From NCBI GenBank assembly GCA_035310125.1, contig DATGEP010000241.1, forward strand, positions 1 to 19,755: 19,755 nt of DNA, given 5' to 3'. This stretch comes from DATGEP01 sp035310125. GTDB lineage: Bacteria; Chloroflexota; Ktedonobacteria; Ktedonobacterales; JADMIN01. The notes under the pieces were generated by a model that was not told the DNA's origin, did no database searches, and saw only the letters and a program-made list of their open reading frames with translations. Positions 1 to 7,366 of the stretch are shown here, piece by piece. Position numbers and translations under genes: made by a program. Positions within the stretch are counted from its first letter, which is position 1. Each line of letters starts with the position of its first letter.

Positions 1-138
1 CTGTTCGGCATCAACCGAAATGGGTGTTCGGCATCAGCCGAAACGACTGTTCGGCTTCGTCCGAAATCGGTGTACGACTTCGTCCGAAATCGCCGTTCGC
101 CATACTCCGAAATGGCTGTTCGTTTTCGCCCGTGATAC
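1..138. repeat. 23-bp tandem hairpin repeat array (six units, truncated by window edge)
   Basis: Six head-to-tail units of exactly 23 bp start at 1, 24, 47, 70, 93 and 116. The core is TTCGG, about six bases, then CCGAA, so each unit can fold into a 5-bp hairpin. Units at the left agree best and units 5-6 have lost part of the symmetry. Two further degenerate copies can be traced to about 194 (CGAACATCCCGAAA and TTTCGGGCATCCTGAA). The period is not a multiple of three, so the array was not built as a peptide repeat. There are no unique spacers, so it is not CRISPR. It probably continues to the left of the window. Function is unknown; it occupies the place where the 3' end of the M20 hydrolase gene should be. 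Confidence 0.85.
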
Positions 139-1136
139 ACAGGGATCCCTCGAACATCCCGAAACCAGTCGTTTTTCGGGCATCCTGAAGCCATGCACTC
201 GCCGTTCACGACGCGCTTGATCGCGTTGATCAGCAGGGTGCGGGTGCTGTCGCTATAGGCCCGGATGTTGAGCTCGAGGATGGCGTGATCGGGGATGATG
301 TTACTCTTCGTTCCGGCGGTGAGCTGGCCAACGGTCAGCACGCCGAACTCGCCCGGGGCCACTTCCCGGGCGACGATCGCCTGCAGACGCACGACGATCA
401 TCGCAGCCAGCACGACAGGGTCGATGGAGAGTTGGGGCATCGAGCCGTGACTGCCCCGCCCGTCGACCGTGACGCGCATGCTGGCGGCGGTCGAGAGAAA
501 CGGGCCGGCGAGGGTGCCGACTGAGCCGGACGGATAAGCCAGCACGTGCTGGGCCAGGGCCACGTCAGGTTTGGGGATCAGCTTGGCGAGGCCACCTTTG
601 ACCATTTCGTCAGCACCATTCCCAAGCTCCTCGGACGGCTGGAAGAGTGGGATGAAGGTGCCGTGCCAGCCTGATCTGGATGCCGCGAGCAAGCGGGCGG
701 CGCCCATGAGGCTGGCAACATGCACGTCGTGTTCGCAGGAGCGCGCGACCGGCACAACCCGGCCCGAGCTGTCGGTCTGGTGGTCAGTGCTGGCGTACGG
801 GAGACCCGTATCCTCCGTCATCGGCAGGGCGTCCATGTCAGCGCGCATGAGCACCGTAGGGCCGTCGCCGTTCCGCAGAATCCCGACGACGCCAGTCGTG
901 CCGATCTTGTCATGCACCTGATACCCGGCTTCGCGTAGCGCGGCGGCGGCCGTGCCCGCGGTGTTCAACTCCTGATTGGAGAGCTCCGGGTGCTGGTGGA
1001 GTGTGCGGTAGACGTCCTCCTGCCACCGCTTGATCCCGTCTTGCCCGGCCAGCACGCGGGCGGTGGACGAATCAGCGGCTGTCTCCGTTTTGCTCGATGC
1101 GGAATCTGATTCCGGATCTTCGGCTCTCGCCATCAT
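1..1136 (-). pseudogene. M20 family amidohydrolase/peptidase, C-terminus replaced by repeat array
   Basis: The frame is open from ATG at 1136 to the window edge. An SD (GGAGGAGGGT, 1150-1141) sits six bases upstream. The protein matches the M20D amidohydrolase family (hippurate/aminoacyl amide hydrolases, zinc or manganese dependent). It shows LHQHPELSNQE near the N-terminus, RADMDALPM, SCEHDVH with presumed metal ligands Cys134 and His136, QPSEE with Glu169/Glu170, and AQHV with His197. The dimerisation domain follows (GRGSHGSMPQLSIDPV and GTKSNIIPDHAILELNIR). Homology stops at about residue 320, after ECMASG. The remaining 58 or more codons read through the 23-bp repeats and resemble nothing. 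The last catalytic segment, with the fifth metal ligand (His), is therefore missing. The usual CGHD is CEHD here. It is probably inactive. The ATG lies 2 bp after the stop of the IS21 stub. Confidence 0.8.
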
Positions 1137-1138
1137 CG

Positions 1139-1684
1139 TCACCCTCCTCCAGCATATGCCGCTCGGTTCTCCTCGAAATAGTGTCGCTCGGTTCTCCTCG
1201 AAATAGCGTGTGCGAGCCATCGGTTGACATGCACCGGCTCGGGTGACCCCGGCATTTCCGGAACTCTGGTCAGCCTGAGTCCCATGTCGCCGCTCCCCAG
1301 CAGTTCCGCACGTGCAGCCGGCAGCCACGGCCGAAACCGCCGCCGGTGGCCAACCCGATACGCCGCCTTGGCTTCGGCGACAGCCCGCCGGATGGTGCGC
1401 TCGGAGCCCGCATAGCCCAAGCCCAGCGCCTCGAGCTTGTCCTGCACGACGTCCGAACGGACGCGGCCGTGGCTGTCGTCCACCCAGCCTTCGACGTACT
1501 TGCGAAACGGGTCGATCACTTGACTGCGCTGAACCGGCGTGGTTTGCAGCTGGCCCGCATCGCGCGCACGTACATAGCGGGCGACGGTGTGGTGCGAGCA
1601 CCCCGTCAGCTCGGCTGCGTCTCGAAAGCTGTGCGTCAAATCGTAGGCTGCCAGGATCTCCATAATCGCCTCGGTCTTCTTCAC
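1139..1684 (-). pseudogene. istA: IS21-family transposase (IstA) N-terminal fragment
   Basis: The 181-codon frame starts at GTG 1684 behind GAGGAGAGG. Residues 1 to about 120 match IstA of IS21 elements: an N-terminal helix-turn-helix (AAYDLTHSFRDAAELTGC, then SHHTVARYV), QVIDPFRKYVEGWVDDS and GSERTIRRAVAEAKAAYR. After RFRPWLP the frame leaves the family. The whole DDE catalytic core (about 380 residues) and the IstB helper ATPase are absent. The final 60 codons run through a 25-bp direct duplication and into the SD of the M20 gene. This is a dead stub. An inverted repeat, CTGTGC-TGAC-GCACAG (1702-1717), lies just upstream of the start and could belong to the element's left end or its promoter. 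Confidence 0.75.
1161..1206. repeat. Direct 21-bp repeat, 25-bp period (two copies)
   Basis: The 21 bases at 1161-1181 (beginning GCTCGGTTCT) are repeated exactly at 1186-1206, with four different bases between (TGTC). IS21 elements carry multiple terminal repeats of about this size, so this may be the right end of a deleted IS21 copy. No inverted match was found upstream of the istA start, so that reading is tentative. Confidence 0.6.
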
Positions 1685-1689
1685 TCACC

Positions 1690-2237
1690 TCTCCTCGGCT
1701 CCTGTGCTGACGCACAGTGGCCGGAAGGAGAGCCACCTGCCGGAAGTACCTGGAGTTGCCGACTAACTCCAACTTGGGCAGATTTCGTCACCGCCGCCGG
1801 GCAGTTACGTGGCCGTCAGCGGGCCGGTTTCTGACCGCCCACGGGCAGCATGCCATGGCCGCCAACAGTCTGGCCAAGGCGGTTGGCCACCGCACCCCAA
1901 GGCAGGCCCACGTTCAGCCGGATCGTTTACACGAGGGCATTGAAGCTGGGTCCATCCAGGCGGGCTGACAATACCAGCCGGTGAGCGCGTCCCGAACAGC
2001 CGCGGTCGAGGTCACCTTGGTCATGTCAATCCGGGCACGTCTGCTCGACCCGTCTGTTCTTCGGTGATGTCGCCGCGTGTCAATGCTCGGGTGTTCGCGC
2101 CGGCAAGCGGTTTCCACGTCTAAGCTTCGCAGCCCTGAATACCAGCGGATCCGGCGGTGACTGCGAGGTAACCTCTCGGTTGGCAAGTCACGCCCCCCTC
2201 GGGGATCGTCGAGTGCTGAACACAGTAGCCGCTGGTC
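1690..2237. other. Region without a supportable gene
   Basis: No frame here resembles a known family or has both a plausible start and an SD. There is one inverted repeat, TGGAGTT-GCCGACT-AACTCCA (1751-1771). It may belong to the lost IS21 end or be a regulatory site. The rest is probably decayed sequence. Confidence 0.5.
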
Positions 2238-2249
2238 TTGGAGGGTAGC

Positions 2250-2882
2250 TTGGACACACTCCTGTTGGCATTGGACCTGAGCGGCACATTCGTGTTCGCG
2301 CTGAGCGGCGCTATCGCCGGCGTCAAGAGCAAACTCGATGTGTTTGGCGTGGCAGTTCTGGCCTTTGCCGCCGCCAACGCTGGCGGAATCACACGCGACG
2401 TCCTAATCGGCGCCGTACCGCCCGTCGCCCTGAGCGATTGGCGCTATATCGCGGTTTCCCTCCTCGCAGGGCTCGTTACTCTCGTATGGTTCCGCGGCGT
2501 CGATCGGTTTCGCAGCCCGGTGCTGGTGTTCGATGCAGCAGGCCTGGCGCTATTCGCCGTCGCTGGTACGCAAAAGGCGCTGGCCTTCAGCCTTAACCCA
2601 ATTGCGGCAGTACTCCTGGGCGTGCTGACGGGCATCGGTGGCGGCATGGCGCGCGATCTCCTGGTGAGCCAGACGCCGAGCGTTTTGCGCTCCGAGCTGT
2701 ATGCCGTCGCTGCTCTGGCTGGAGCGACGATTGTGGTAGTCGGCGATGCCGTGCACGCGCCCGCGTCCATCGTGACGATCGGCGGCGCCGCTGCATGCTT
2801 CGGCTTGCGCGTCGCGGCGATTCGCCGCGGCTGGCAGTTGCCGACTGCTGGCGGCCAGCGTGGACGCGGAGGGACAGATTAG
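2250..2882 (+). CDS. TRIC-type cation channel / UPF0126 membrane protein
   Basis: The product has 210 residues and about seven hydrophobic segments. It belongs to the bacterial trimeric intracellular cation channel family (PF03458, YicG/YadS-like), a potassium-permeable inner-membrane channel related to animal TRIC; some members are annotated as glycine transporters. The family's internal duplication is visible: ANAGGITRDVLIG in the first half and GIGGGMARDLLVS in the second, each with the glycine-rich kink and Arg-Asp pair. The length is normal. I chose TTG at 2250 because GGAGGG at 2240-2245 lies just before it. A longer reading from TTG 2238 has no SD. The C-terminus after about residue 195 is polar. 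The gene stands alone between decayed elements and looks intact. Confidence 0.85.
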   Translation: MDTLLLALDLSGTFVFALSGAIAGVKSKLDVFGVAVLAFAAANAGGITRDVLIGAVPPVALSDWRYIAVSLLAGLVTLVWFRGVDRFRSPVLVFDAAGLALFAVAGTQKALAFSLNPIAAVLLGVLTGIGGGMARDLLVSQTPSVLRSELYAVAALAGATIVVVGDAVHAPASIVTIGGAAACFGLRVAAIRRGWQLPTAGGQRGRGGTD

Positions 2883-2997
2883 GAGTAGCAAGCCGACGGA
2901 AGACGGCTCACCTTTGCGCGCACCCGGGCCATCGAGGCTGTTCTGAGGCACCGACCGTATGGCGTGGTAAAGCGCTCCCGGACCTGCGTGACGAGTT

Positions 2998-3180
2998 CGG
3001 CCGCGGCACCACTTCGCGTGGAAGCGGCTGTCGATTGCCGGCGCGTTGGCCTACGAACCCGATGGCAGTGACGCCCACCTCGTCTTCCAACTGCGTCCTG
3101 GCGCCTACAACGATGAGACGTTGATCGAGTTTCTCACCGAAGTGCATGAGCACGAGGAGCACCGCTCGATCATGCTGAAC
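2998..3180 (+). pseudogene. IS630-type transposase fragment
   Basis: About 60 codons in one frame match the start of the DDE domain of IS630-family transposases: RHHFAWKRLSIAGALAYEP, DGSDAHLVFQLRPG, YNDETLIEFLTEVHEHEEH and RSIML. The next expected residues (IWDGLPSH) are missing, because at about 3180 the sequence changes abruptly into a minus-strand nuclease remnant. The N-terminal helix-turn-helix half and the last catalytic acid are absent. Sequence at 2884-2997 between the channel stop and this fragment was not recognised. Confidence 0.7.
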
Positions 3181-3560
3181 GTATTCCAATCGCGTTCGCC
3201 TGGGGTTGGCAAAAAAGCTCCAGCCTGAATGCCGTCGGCCGCATGCCGAACGACCTCGTCCAAGCGTTCGTCCGTCTGGCTGTCGATCACGATCTGGAAA
3301 CGCTGGAATTTGCCCTTACTGGAAACGAGGCGATATTCGGCCCGCACCTCGTCAAGCTCGATGCCTGGCAGCCCGGCGCGCAGCGCACGCGCATAGAGGG
3401 CAAGTTGCAGGTGGCTGCCGGCCAGAACGGGATCTCGGTCGAGCCCTTCAAATCCCCACGCGCCACCGGTTTTGTAGTCGATGACGAGCGCGCGTCTGCG
3501 CCCGCCATCATCGGGGGACAGGTCGACGCGGTCGATGGCGCTGCCCAGTCCACGAGTTCG
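3181..3560 (-). pseudogene. RecB/AddB-type PD-(D/E)XK nuclease domain fragment
   Basis: The fragment has about 120 codons. It shows the core of a RecB-family exonuclease domain (PF12705): IDRVDLSPD (first acidic motif), ALVIDYKTGG (the D-x-K catalytic motif) and HLQLALYARAL (the QxxxY motif). AGLPGIELDEVRAEYRLVSSKGKF and ERLDEVVRHAADGIQAGAF follow. It ends at PGERDWNTF, just before the Cys-rich 4Fe-4S or zinc segment typical of these proteins, where IS630 sequence takes over. Upstream of IDRVD (3560-3680) the frame is unclear. Another minus frame there (around 3590-3660, VMKHPDDVINMALDHSKYM) has coding-like codon use but was not recognised. The domain's helicase partner is absent, so this is a remnant. 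Confidence 0.7.
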
Positions 3561-3680
3561 GTTTGCGGATTCGGCGTCAGGCGACGACCCGGGCTCCGCA
3601 TGTACTTCGAGTGATCGAGGGCCATATTGATCACGTCGTCCGGGTGCTTCATGACTTGGGCGGCGCGAGGCCGGCACCTA

Positions 3681-4676
3681 TTACGCAAATGCTGCACCTT
3701 GAAACTGAGGCATGACCTGCTCGGACAGAAGCTGCACTGTCTCAGCGTCGTTTCCGCTCACGCTCACATACTGCACACCGGCCTCAACCAGGAGGCGGAG
3801 GTATTCCGTCACCTGCTCCGGCGTGCCCGCAACTATGTGCAAAGGGATCTGGTCGGGTGTAGACAAGACATAGGTTGCGCGAAACTCGCGGGGCATCCCT
3901 GGTAGCCGCGGGCGCTCCATCAGCGGCGAGCGGGCGGCGCGAGCATCTACTTTCGCTTGCACTTCCGACTCGGTTTTGGCCAGAAGTAGGTTCGGATAGA
4001 ACGTTCGGAGAACAGAGTCGTAGGGTCGGCCAATCTGCTCGCAGTGCTGGCGTAGCACCGCGTACTTCTGCGCCACGTCCCCGGATTCCCAGGCGCTACC
4101 CATGGCGCCGGACGGCCCAAAGTTCGACGCATCCGCATACTGCGCCACCTGGCGCATCGTCACCCGTTCGCCCCCGCCGGCTATCAAGATGGGCACGCGC
4201 GGCGCCTGTACCGGGCCAGGCCGCACCGCCGCTGCGCCGACTCGAAAGTGCGCGCCGTCAAAGGTGAAAGGGTCGCCACTCCAGAGGCCCCTTAGGATTT
4301 CAACCGTTTCCCCAAGCGCCGCTTGCCGCATGGGAAGCGATGGGAAGGGGAGGCCCAGTTGCGCAAACTCTGACGGAAGGTCGCCCACCCCTAACCCAAG
4401 GACCAGACGGCCATTACTCAAGCGATCGACGTCGGCTGCCATCCGTGCGAGCAGGCTCGGCGGGCGGTAGTAAACGCAACTGACGAGCGACCCCAGCCGC
4501 ACTCGGCGAGTCTTTATTGCCACCGCGGTCAGTGCGGTCCAGCAGTCACGCCAGGAGGTCCCCGTGTGGTCGTTGATCCAGAAAGAGTCGAACCCCAGAT
4601 CTTCGACTGTCTGAGCCCAATCCAGGAGCGCGAGCCAATCGCCGCGCGCACCGCCGCCGTTAACGCCGAAGCGAAT
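3681..4676 (-). CDS. LLM-class F420-dependent oxidoreductase (luciferase-like), start codon lost or non-canonical
   Basis: The product is a TIM-barrel flavin or F420-dependent monooxygenase/reductase of the luciferase-like family (PF00296). Clear family segments are RLGSLVSCVYYRPPSLLARM, LSNGRLVLGLGVGD, RQAALGETVEILRGLW, RPGPVQAPRVPILIAGGGE and ADASNFGP. The first GTG (4523) would give 280 residues. Homology continues upstream in the same frame for about 51 codons: IRFGVNGGG (strand 1), VEDLGFDSFWINDH and CWTALTAV. That open stretch reaches back to TGA at 4700-4698 but holds no ATG, GTG or TTG. I extend to ATT at 4676, which is where family members begin. Either ATT is used or the start has mutated and the gene is dead. 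The substrate cannot be read from the sequence. Confidence 0.75.
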   Translation of the reverse strand: MRFGVNGGGARGDWLALLDWAQTVEDLGFDSFWINDHTGTSWRDCWTALTAVAIKTRRVRLGSLVSCVYYRPPSLLARMAADVDRLSNGRLVLGLGVGDLPSEFAQLGLPFPSLPMRQAALGETVEILRGLWSGDPFTFDGAHFRVGAAAVRPGPVQAPRVPILIAGGGERVTMRQVAQYADASNFGPSGAMGSAWESGDVAQKYAVLRQHCEQIGRPYDSVLRTFYPNLLLAKTESEVQAKVDARAARSPLMERPRLPGMPREFRATYVLSTPDQIPLHIVAGTPEQVTEYLRLLVEAGVQYVSVSGNDAETVQLLSEQVMPQFQGAAFA

Positions 4677-4817
4677 CCGTTGCGCGCCTTCGGCGACTCA
4701 GGGGTGGGTTATCCACGGTGCTCCGAGGCTCACACTAGGTCACTCCCAAAACCCACCCAGCATATGCGTAGGGAGGAACTGCTGATTGCCAACCTGGTTT
4801 TTGGTGATTCGTAAAGT

Positions 4818-4970
4818 TTGGTGAGCGCGCTGGATCTGGTCCGCGAGCGAGAGCCCGCTGGCGCCGTCTGCGTCGTTCGCACGGTGTTCCTGCCTTAGTA
4901 CCTGAATGATGTGCAGATGAGAGAGCACATTATCGCCGCGACGAACAAAGTGGAAGCGTACAACGGCTTC
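4818..4970 (+). pseudogene. Tn3-family transposase C-terminal fragment with internal stop
   Basis: One frame reads LVSALDLVREREPAGAVCVV, then RTVFLP, a TAG stop at 4896-4898, then YLNDVQMREHIIAATNKVEA and YNGF. This matches the end of the DDE region of Tn3 TnpA (the ATNKVEAYNGF block with its catalytic Glu). The preceding roughly 850 residues and the last roughly 80 are missing. No terminal inverted repeats or resolvase were seen nearby. Confidence 0.75.
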
Positions 4971-4984
4971 GCTTACAGTGCCAC

Positions 4985-5136
4985 TCCCGCAGCGTGCCTA
5001 TGGGGTGGTGCTTTGTAGGCATTATCACTCGTCCACGAGCGGACCAGCTTGCGCCCCGCGGGTGTGATGCGGATGTGGGTGTAGCGATCGGGCCCGCCAG
5101 GTAGGCGCGCTGGCGGTCGTTGAGTGCGGTTGTCAC
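4985..5136 (-). pseudogene. Possible decayed small gene (DRQRAYL ... RITPAGRKLVR)
   Basis: Two coding-like scraps lie in different frames: TTALNDRQRAYLAG (near 5136-5095) and DRYTHIRITPAGRKLVRSWT (near 5087-5028). Together they look like the two ends of a protein with a winged-helix-like tail, with the middle deleted. The family was not identified and the call is weak. Confidence 0.3.
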
Positions 5137-5424
5137 CGGCTGCCGCGCAGCGGACGCGGTAGGCGGGGATGTTGCCGCTCGCTTTGAGTGCGGCGTTTAT
5201 CGCCGCCTGCACTGAGTCGGTCTGAGAAGCGATCTGGCCCGCCTTTGGGCACACACTGTCTGGGCCGGCACCGAAGCCACCCAGGTACGGCGCTGCTGCG
5301 TTGCGACGTCCTCGCCATGCAACGTCGTTGGCTACCTTGTCGGCTTGCGTTCGCACGCTATTGCAGCCGCCATCCACTGGCGAACGCAGCCCCGGGACCG
5401 ACAAGACGAGTAAAGTGGGCTCAC
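5137..5424. other. Unassigned region upstream of the SDR
   Basis: No supportable gene is present. A minus-strand stretch (roughly 5300-5150, including TDSVQAAINAALKASGN) has coding-like composition but no recognised family. No clear promoter for the SDR was found; the start at 5425 has only a weak purine stretch upstream. Confidence 0.4.
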
Positions 5425-6258
5425 ATGACAGAGCAGATAGCCTCCGGCAGGAAGAAAGTTCTGGCGGACCAGGTTGCGCTGGTGACCGGTGGCGGACGTG
5501 GGATCGGTAAGGCGATCGCCGAGCAACTGGCCGTTGCTGGTGCGAAGGTAGCGGTCACGGCCCGTTCGCAGGACGAAGTAAGCAGCACCGTCAGGGCCAT
5601 TGAGCTGCATGGCGGCCGCGCCACGGCGCTGCCGGCGGACGTGACCGAACGTTCGGCCGTCGAGTCGGTCGTGTCGGAAGTGGAACGGAGCCTCGGGCCG
5701 ATAACGCTCCTCGTGAATAACGCGGGCATTTTTGGACCGATCGATGTGTGTTGGGATGCTGATCCCGATGAATGGTGGCGTTGCCTCGAGGTTAATGTGC
5801 GTGGGCCATTCCTCTGTACACGCGCAGTGTTGCCCCCGATGATCGAGCGGAGGCACGGGCGGATCGTGAACCTTTCGAGCGGAGCCGGTTTGACGCCGAT
5901 TCCGGACGTCAGCGCCTATTGCTGCAGCAAGGCAGCTCTGGTGCGTCTCACGGACTGCGTCGCCAAAGAAGTCGAAGAGTTCGGGATCTGCGTATTTGCC
6001 GTCAACCCTGGACAGGTCGCGACCGGCATGCACGAGTTGCTGGCCGCGTCGCCTGCATGGCTCAAGCGGCGCGGTTCGCACTCACCGACCTTCATGCCGG
6101 CGGAGCGCCCGGCCGAGCTGGTGGTGCGGCTCGCCGCCGGCGAAGCGGACATCCTCACGGGCCGGCTCATCAACGTGAATGATGACCTCGATGATCTGAT
6201 CCGTCGCGCCGAGACAATTCAACGTGACGATCTATACACCCTTCGCCTGAAGCGCTGA
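5425..6258 (+). CDS. Short-chain dehydrogenase/reductase (classical SDR)
   Basis: The product is a 277-residue cytosolic NAD(P)-dependent oxidoreductase. All classical SDR motifs are present: TGGGRGIG (residues 21-28, cofactor binding), the D-x-T acidic pair near ADVTER (71-76), NNAG (98-101), Asn124 in LEVNVRGPF, catalytic Ser151/152, and Tyr165-x-x-x-Lys169 in AYCCSKA. PGQVATGM follows. Length and order are normal. The ATG at 5425 was chosen because the fold starts about 15 residues later; the frame is open 237 bases further upstream but that part does not resemble the family. The substrate is unknown. The gene stands alone on the plus strand and looks intact. Confidence 0.9.
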   Translation: MTEQIASGRKKVLADQVALVTGGGRGIGKAIAEQLAVAGAKVAVTARSQDEVSSTVRAIELHGGRATALPADVTERSAVESVVSEVERSLGPITLLVNNAGIFGPIDVCWDADPDEWWRCLEVNVRGPFLCTRAVLPPMIERRHGRIVNLSSGAGLTPIPDVSAYCCSKAALVRLTDCVAKEVEEFGICVFAVNPGQVATGMHELLAASPAWLKRRGSHSPTFMPAERPAELVVRLAAGEADILTGRLINVNDDLDDLIRRAETIQRDDLYTLRLKR

Positions 6259-6590
6259 CAGCCCGTCGGCACCCTGCGTGCGACAGGTGTCAGTGGCTGA
6301 GCGCTGCAATTAATCCTGCGCGCGGGTACCATTGCCCGTCACCTGGTCATGCCCGGCAAGGTGGTTGCCGAGCGCGTGGTCAGCGTACACGCGTTCGACA
6401 GTGTCCGGCACAGCGTGCTGAGCGGCACTCGGCCGACGCTCGGAACGGGGGCGAGCGCTCGAGCGCTGCTGCGCCATACCGTTCCATGCCCTCAAGCGCG
6501 CTGCGACGCCGCACGAACCGCGCCGGTCGCCGGCGCGCCCCTCGGCCCGGCGTCAGCGCCTCGGGAGCCAGGCCCTTCGCCGCCCGCCGC
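6259..6590. other. Region without a supportable gene
   Basis: GC-rich sequence in which no frame resembles a known protein. No terminator with a T-run was seen after the SDR. Confidence 0.45.
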
Positions 6591-6702
6591 GGCTCGACGC
6601 TCACGTACAACTCCGCGGGTCAGCTGGTCAAACTCGCTGACGAGCTGCAGAACGTAACCAGCTACGCCTACGATCGCGTGGGGCATCTGAACCAGGCTGG
6701 AG
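6591..6702 (+). pseudogene. RHS/YD-repeat fragment
   Basis: About 37 codons read as YD (RHS) repeats: STLTYNSAGQLVKLADELQ and NVTSYAYDRVGHLNQAG. These repeats build the cocoon-like shell of RHS and wall-associated toxin proteins, which are usually over 1000 residues. Only about two repeats survive and the flanks are unrelated, so this is a scrap. Confidence 0.65.
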
Positions 6703-6989
6703 CATCCTTTCCTACGGTTCTTGTTCCTGATGCCATCAGTGGCAGGTGCCAGGTGCCGCGCCTTGGGGCCGGCATGGCGCTCCATGCTGGATCAGGTCGC
6801 CGTCACATGCAAGGAAAAAAGCGCAAGCGTTTCGCGGTGGCCGTCTCGCTTTCGTCTGCGCTTCGCTGCGCCGTCGGCATTTCACACCTGGCACAATTTC
6901 TTAGCGCTTGTCGCCGGCCAGTGGAAGTCTCATGCCGTTAAGGCTGAGATCCGCGCGCGTGTGCCGAATCGAGTGGACTCGTAGAGCAG
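6703..6989. other. Region without a supportable gene
   Basis: No recognised coding sequence, RNA or strong secondary structure. It leads into the tRNA-derived region. Confidence 0.4.
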
Positions 6990-7066
6990 AACCAGCTGAT
7001 CTTTTTCGCAAGGGGGTCTGAGCGGCTCGGTTTCTGAGATTGCGAGGGCTTACGAGAACCAGCTTC

Positions 7067-7108
7067 CTCTTAATCAGCCGGTTCTCGGTTCGAGTCCGAG
7101 GGGGCTCA
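7067..7108 (+). tRNA. tRNA-Lys(CTT), 3' half only (probable attachment-site remnant)
   Basis: The fragment contains a lysine-type anticodon loop CTCTTAA (7067-7073, anticodon CTT at 7069-7071), the 3' anticodon stem TCAGC and a short variable region. A perfect T arm follows (CTCGG-TTCGAGT-CCGAG, 7084-7100), then the 3' acceptor strand GGGGCTC and discriminator A (7101-7108). No CCA is encoded. The matching 5' acceptor strand (GAGCCCC), the D arm and a proper 5' anticodon stem are absent upstream. A tRNA 3' half followed by its own terminator is the classic scar of integration by a tyrosine recombinase, with the intact tRNA expected elsewhere. A simple deletion could give the same picture. Confidence 0.75.
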
Positions 7109-7133
7109 CTTCCAAGGCAATCTGAACTCAGGG

Positions 7134-7156
7134 AAGCCGCCGAAAGGCGGTTTCTT
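7134..7156 (+). terminator. Rho-independent terminator of the tRNA-Lys locus
   Basis: An 8-bp stem AAGCCGCC / GGCGGTTT (one G-T pair) is closed by a GAAA tetraloop and followed by TTTCTT. It lies 25 bases after the tRNA 3' half and would have terminated that tRNA transcript. Confidence 0.75.
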
Positions 7157-7289
7157 GCATCTTCTCGGCCATCGAAGAGCGGCTGATTATTTTGTAAAGC
7201 GGCTGATTTTTACCGGGGTCGCGGCAAAGAGGGCCGGAAAGTGCCTTCGGCGAGATTGCGCGGCGGCGCGCGGAGTGTCGGCTAAAGCA

Positions 7290-7305
7290 GCTGATTAGTA
7301 GTCAG
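7290..7305. repeat. Left anticodon-arm-like hairpin flanking the ATPase
   Basis: CTGA-TTAGTAG-TCAG is a 4-bp stem with a seven-base loop, as in a tRNA anticodon arm. The 16 bases from 7290 match 8601-8616 at 14 of 16 positions, in the same orientation, 1311 bp apart. The two copies bracket the ATPase gene. Confidence 0.55.
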
Positions 7306-7366
7306 TTCGTCTGCCTGGGGTTACTTCCTCAGCATCTCGCTGAGCGAGGGCTCGGTTGCACCTCGA

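Larger units (their letters stand above)
6990..7305 (+). repeat. Dispersed direct copies of the motif GCNGCTGATT
   Basis: The same short motif occurs in one orientation at 6990-7001 (AACCAGCTGATC), 7178-7188 and 7198-7208 (both AGCGGCTGATT, exactly 20 bp apart) and 7286-7296 (AGCAGCTGATT). A fifth copy is at 8597-8606 (AACCGGCTGAG). GCTGA is the complement of the surviving 3' anticodon stem (TCAGC, 7074-7078) of the tRNA-Lys half. The copies therefore look like the missing 5' anticodon-stem arm, repeated. Confidence 0.55.

Noticed and set aside
1..194. CRISPR array
   Set aside because: The units are contiguous tandem repeats without unique spacers, and no cas gene is present.
5332..6081. 249-codon minus-strand open frame
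   Set aside because: Antisense shadow of the SDR, whose motifs are complete on the plus strand.
7020..7108. Complete tRNA gene
   Set aside because: No 5' acceptor strand pairing with GGGGCTC and no D arm exist within 100 bases upstream; only the 3' half can be supported.
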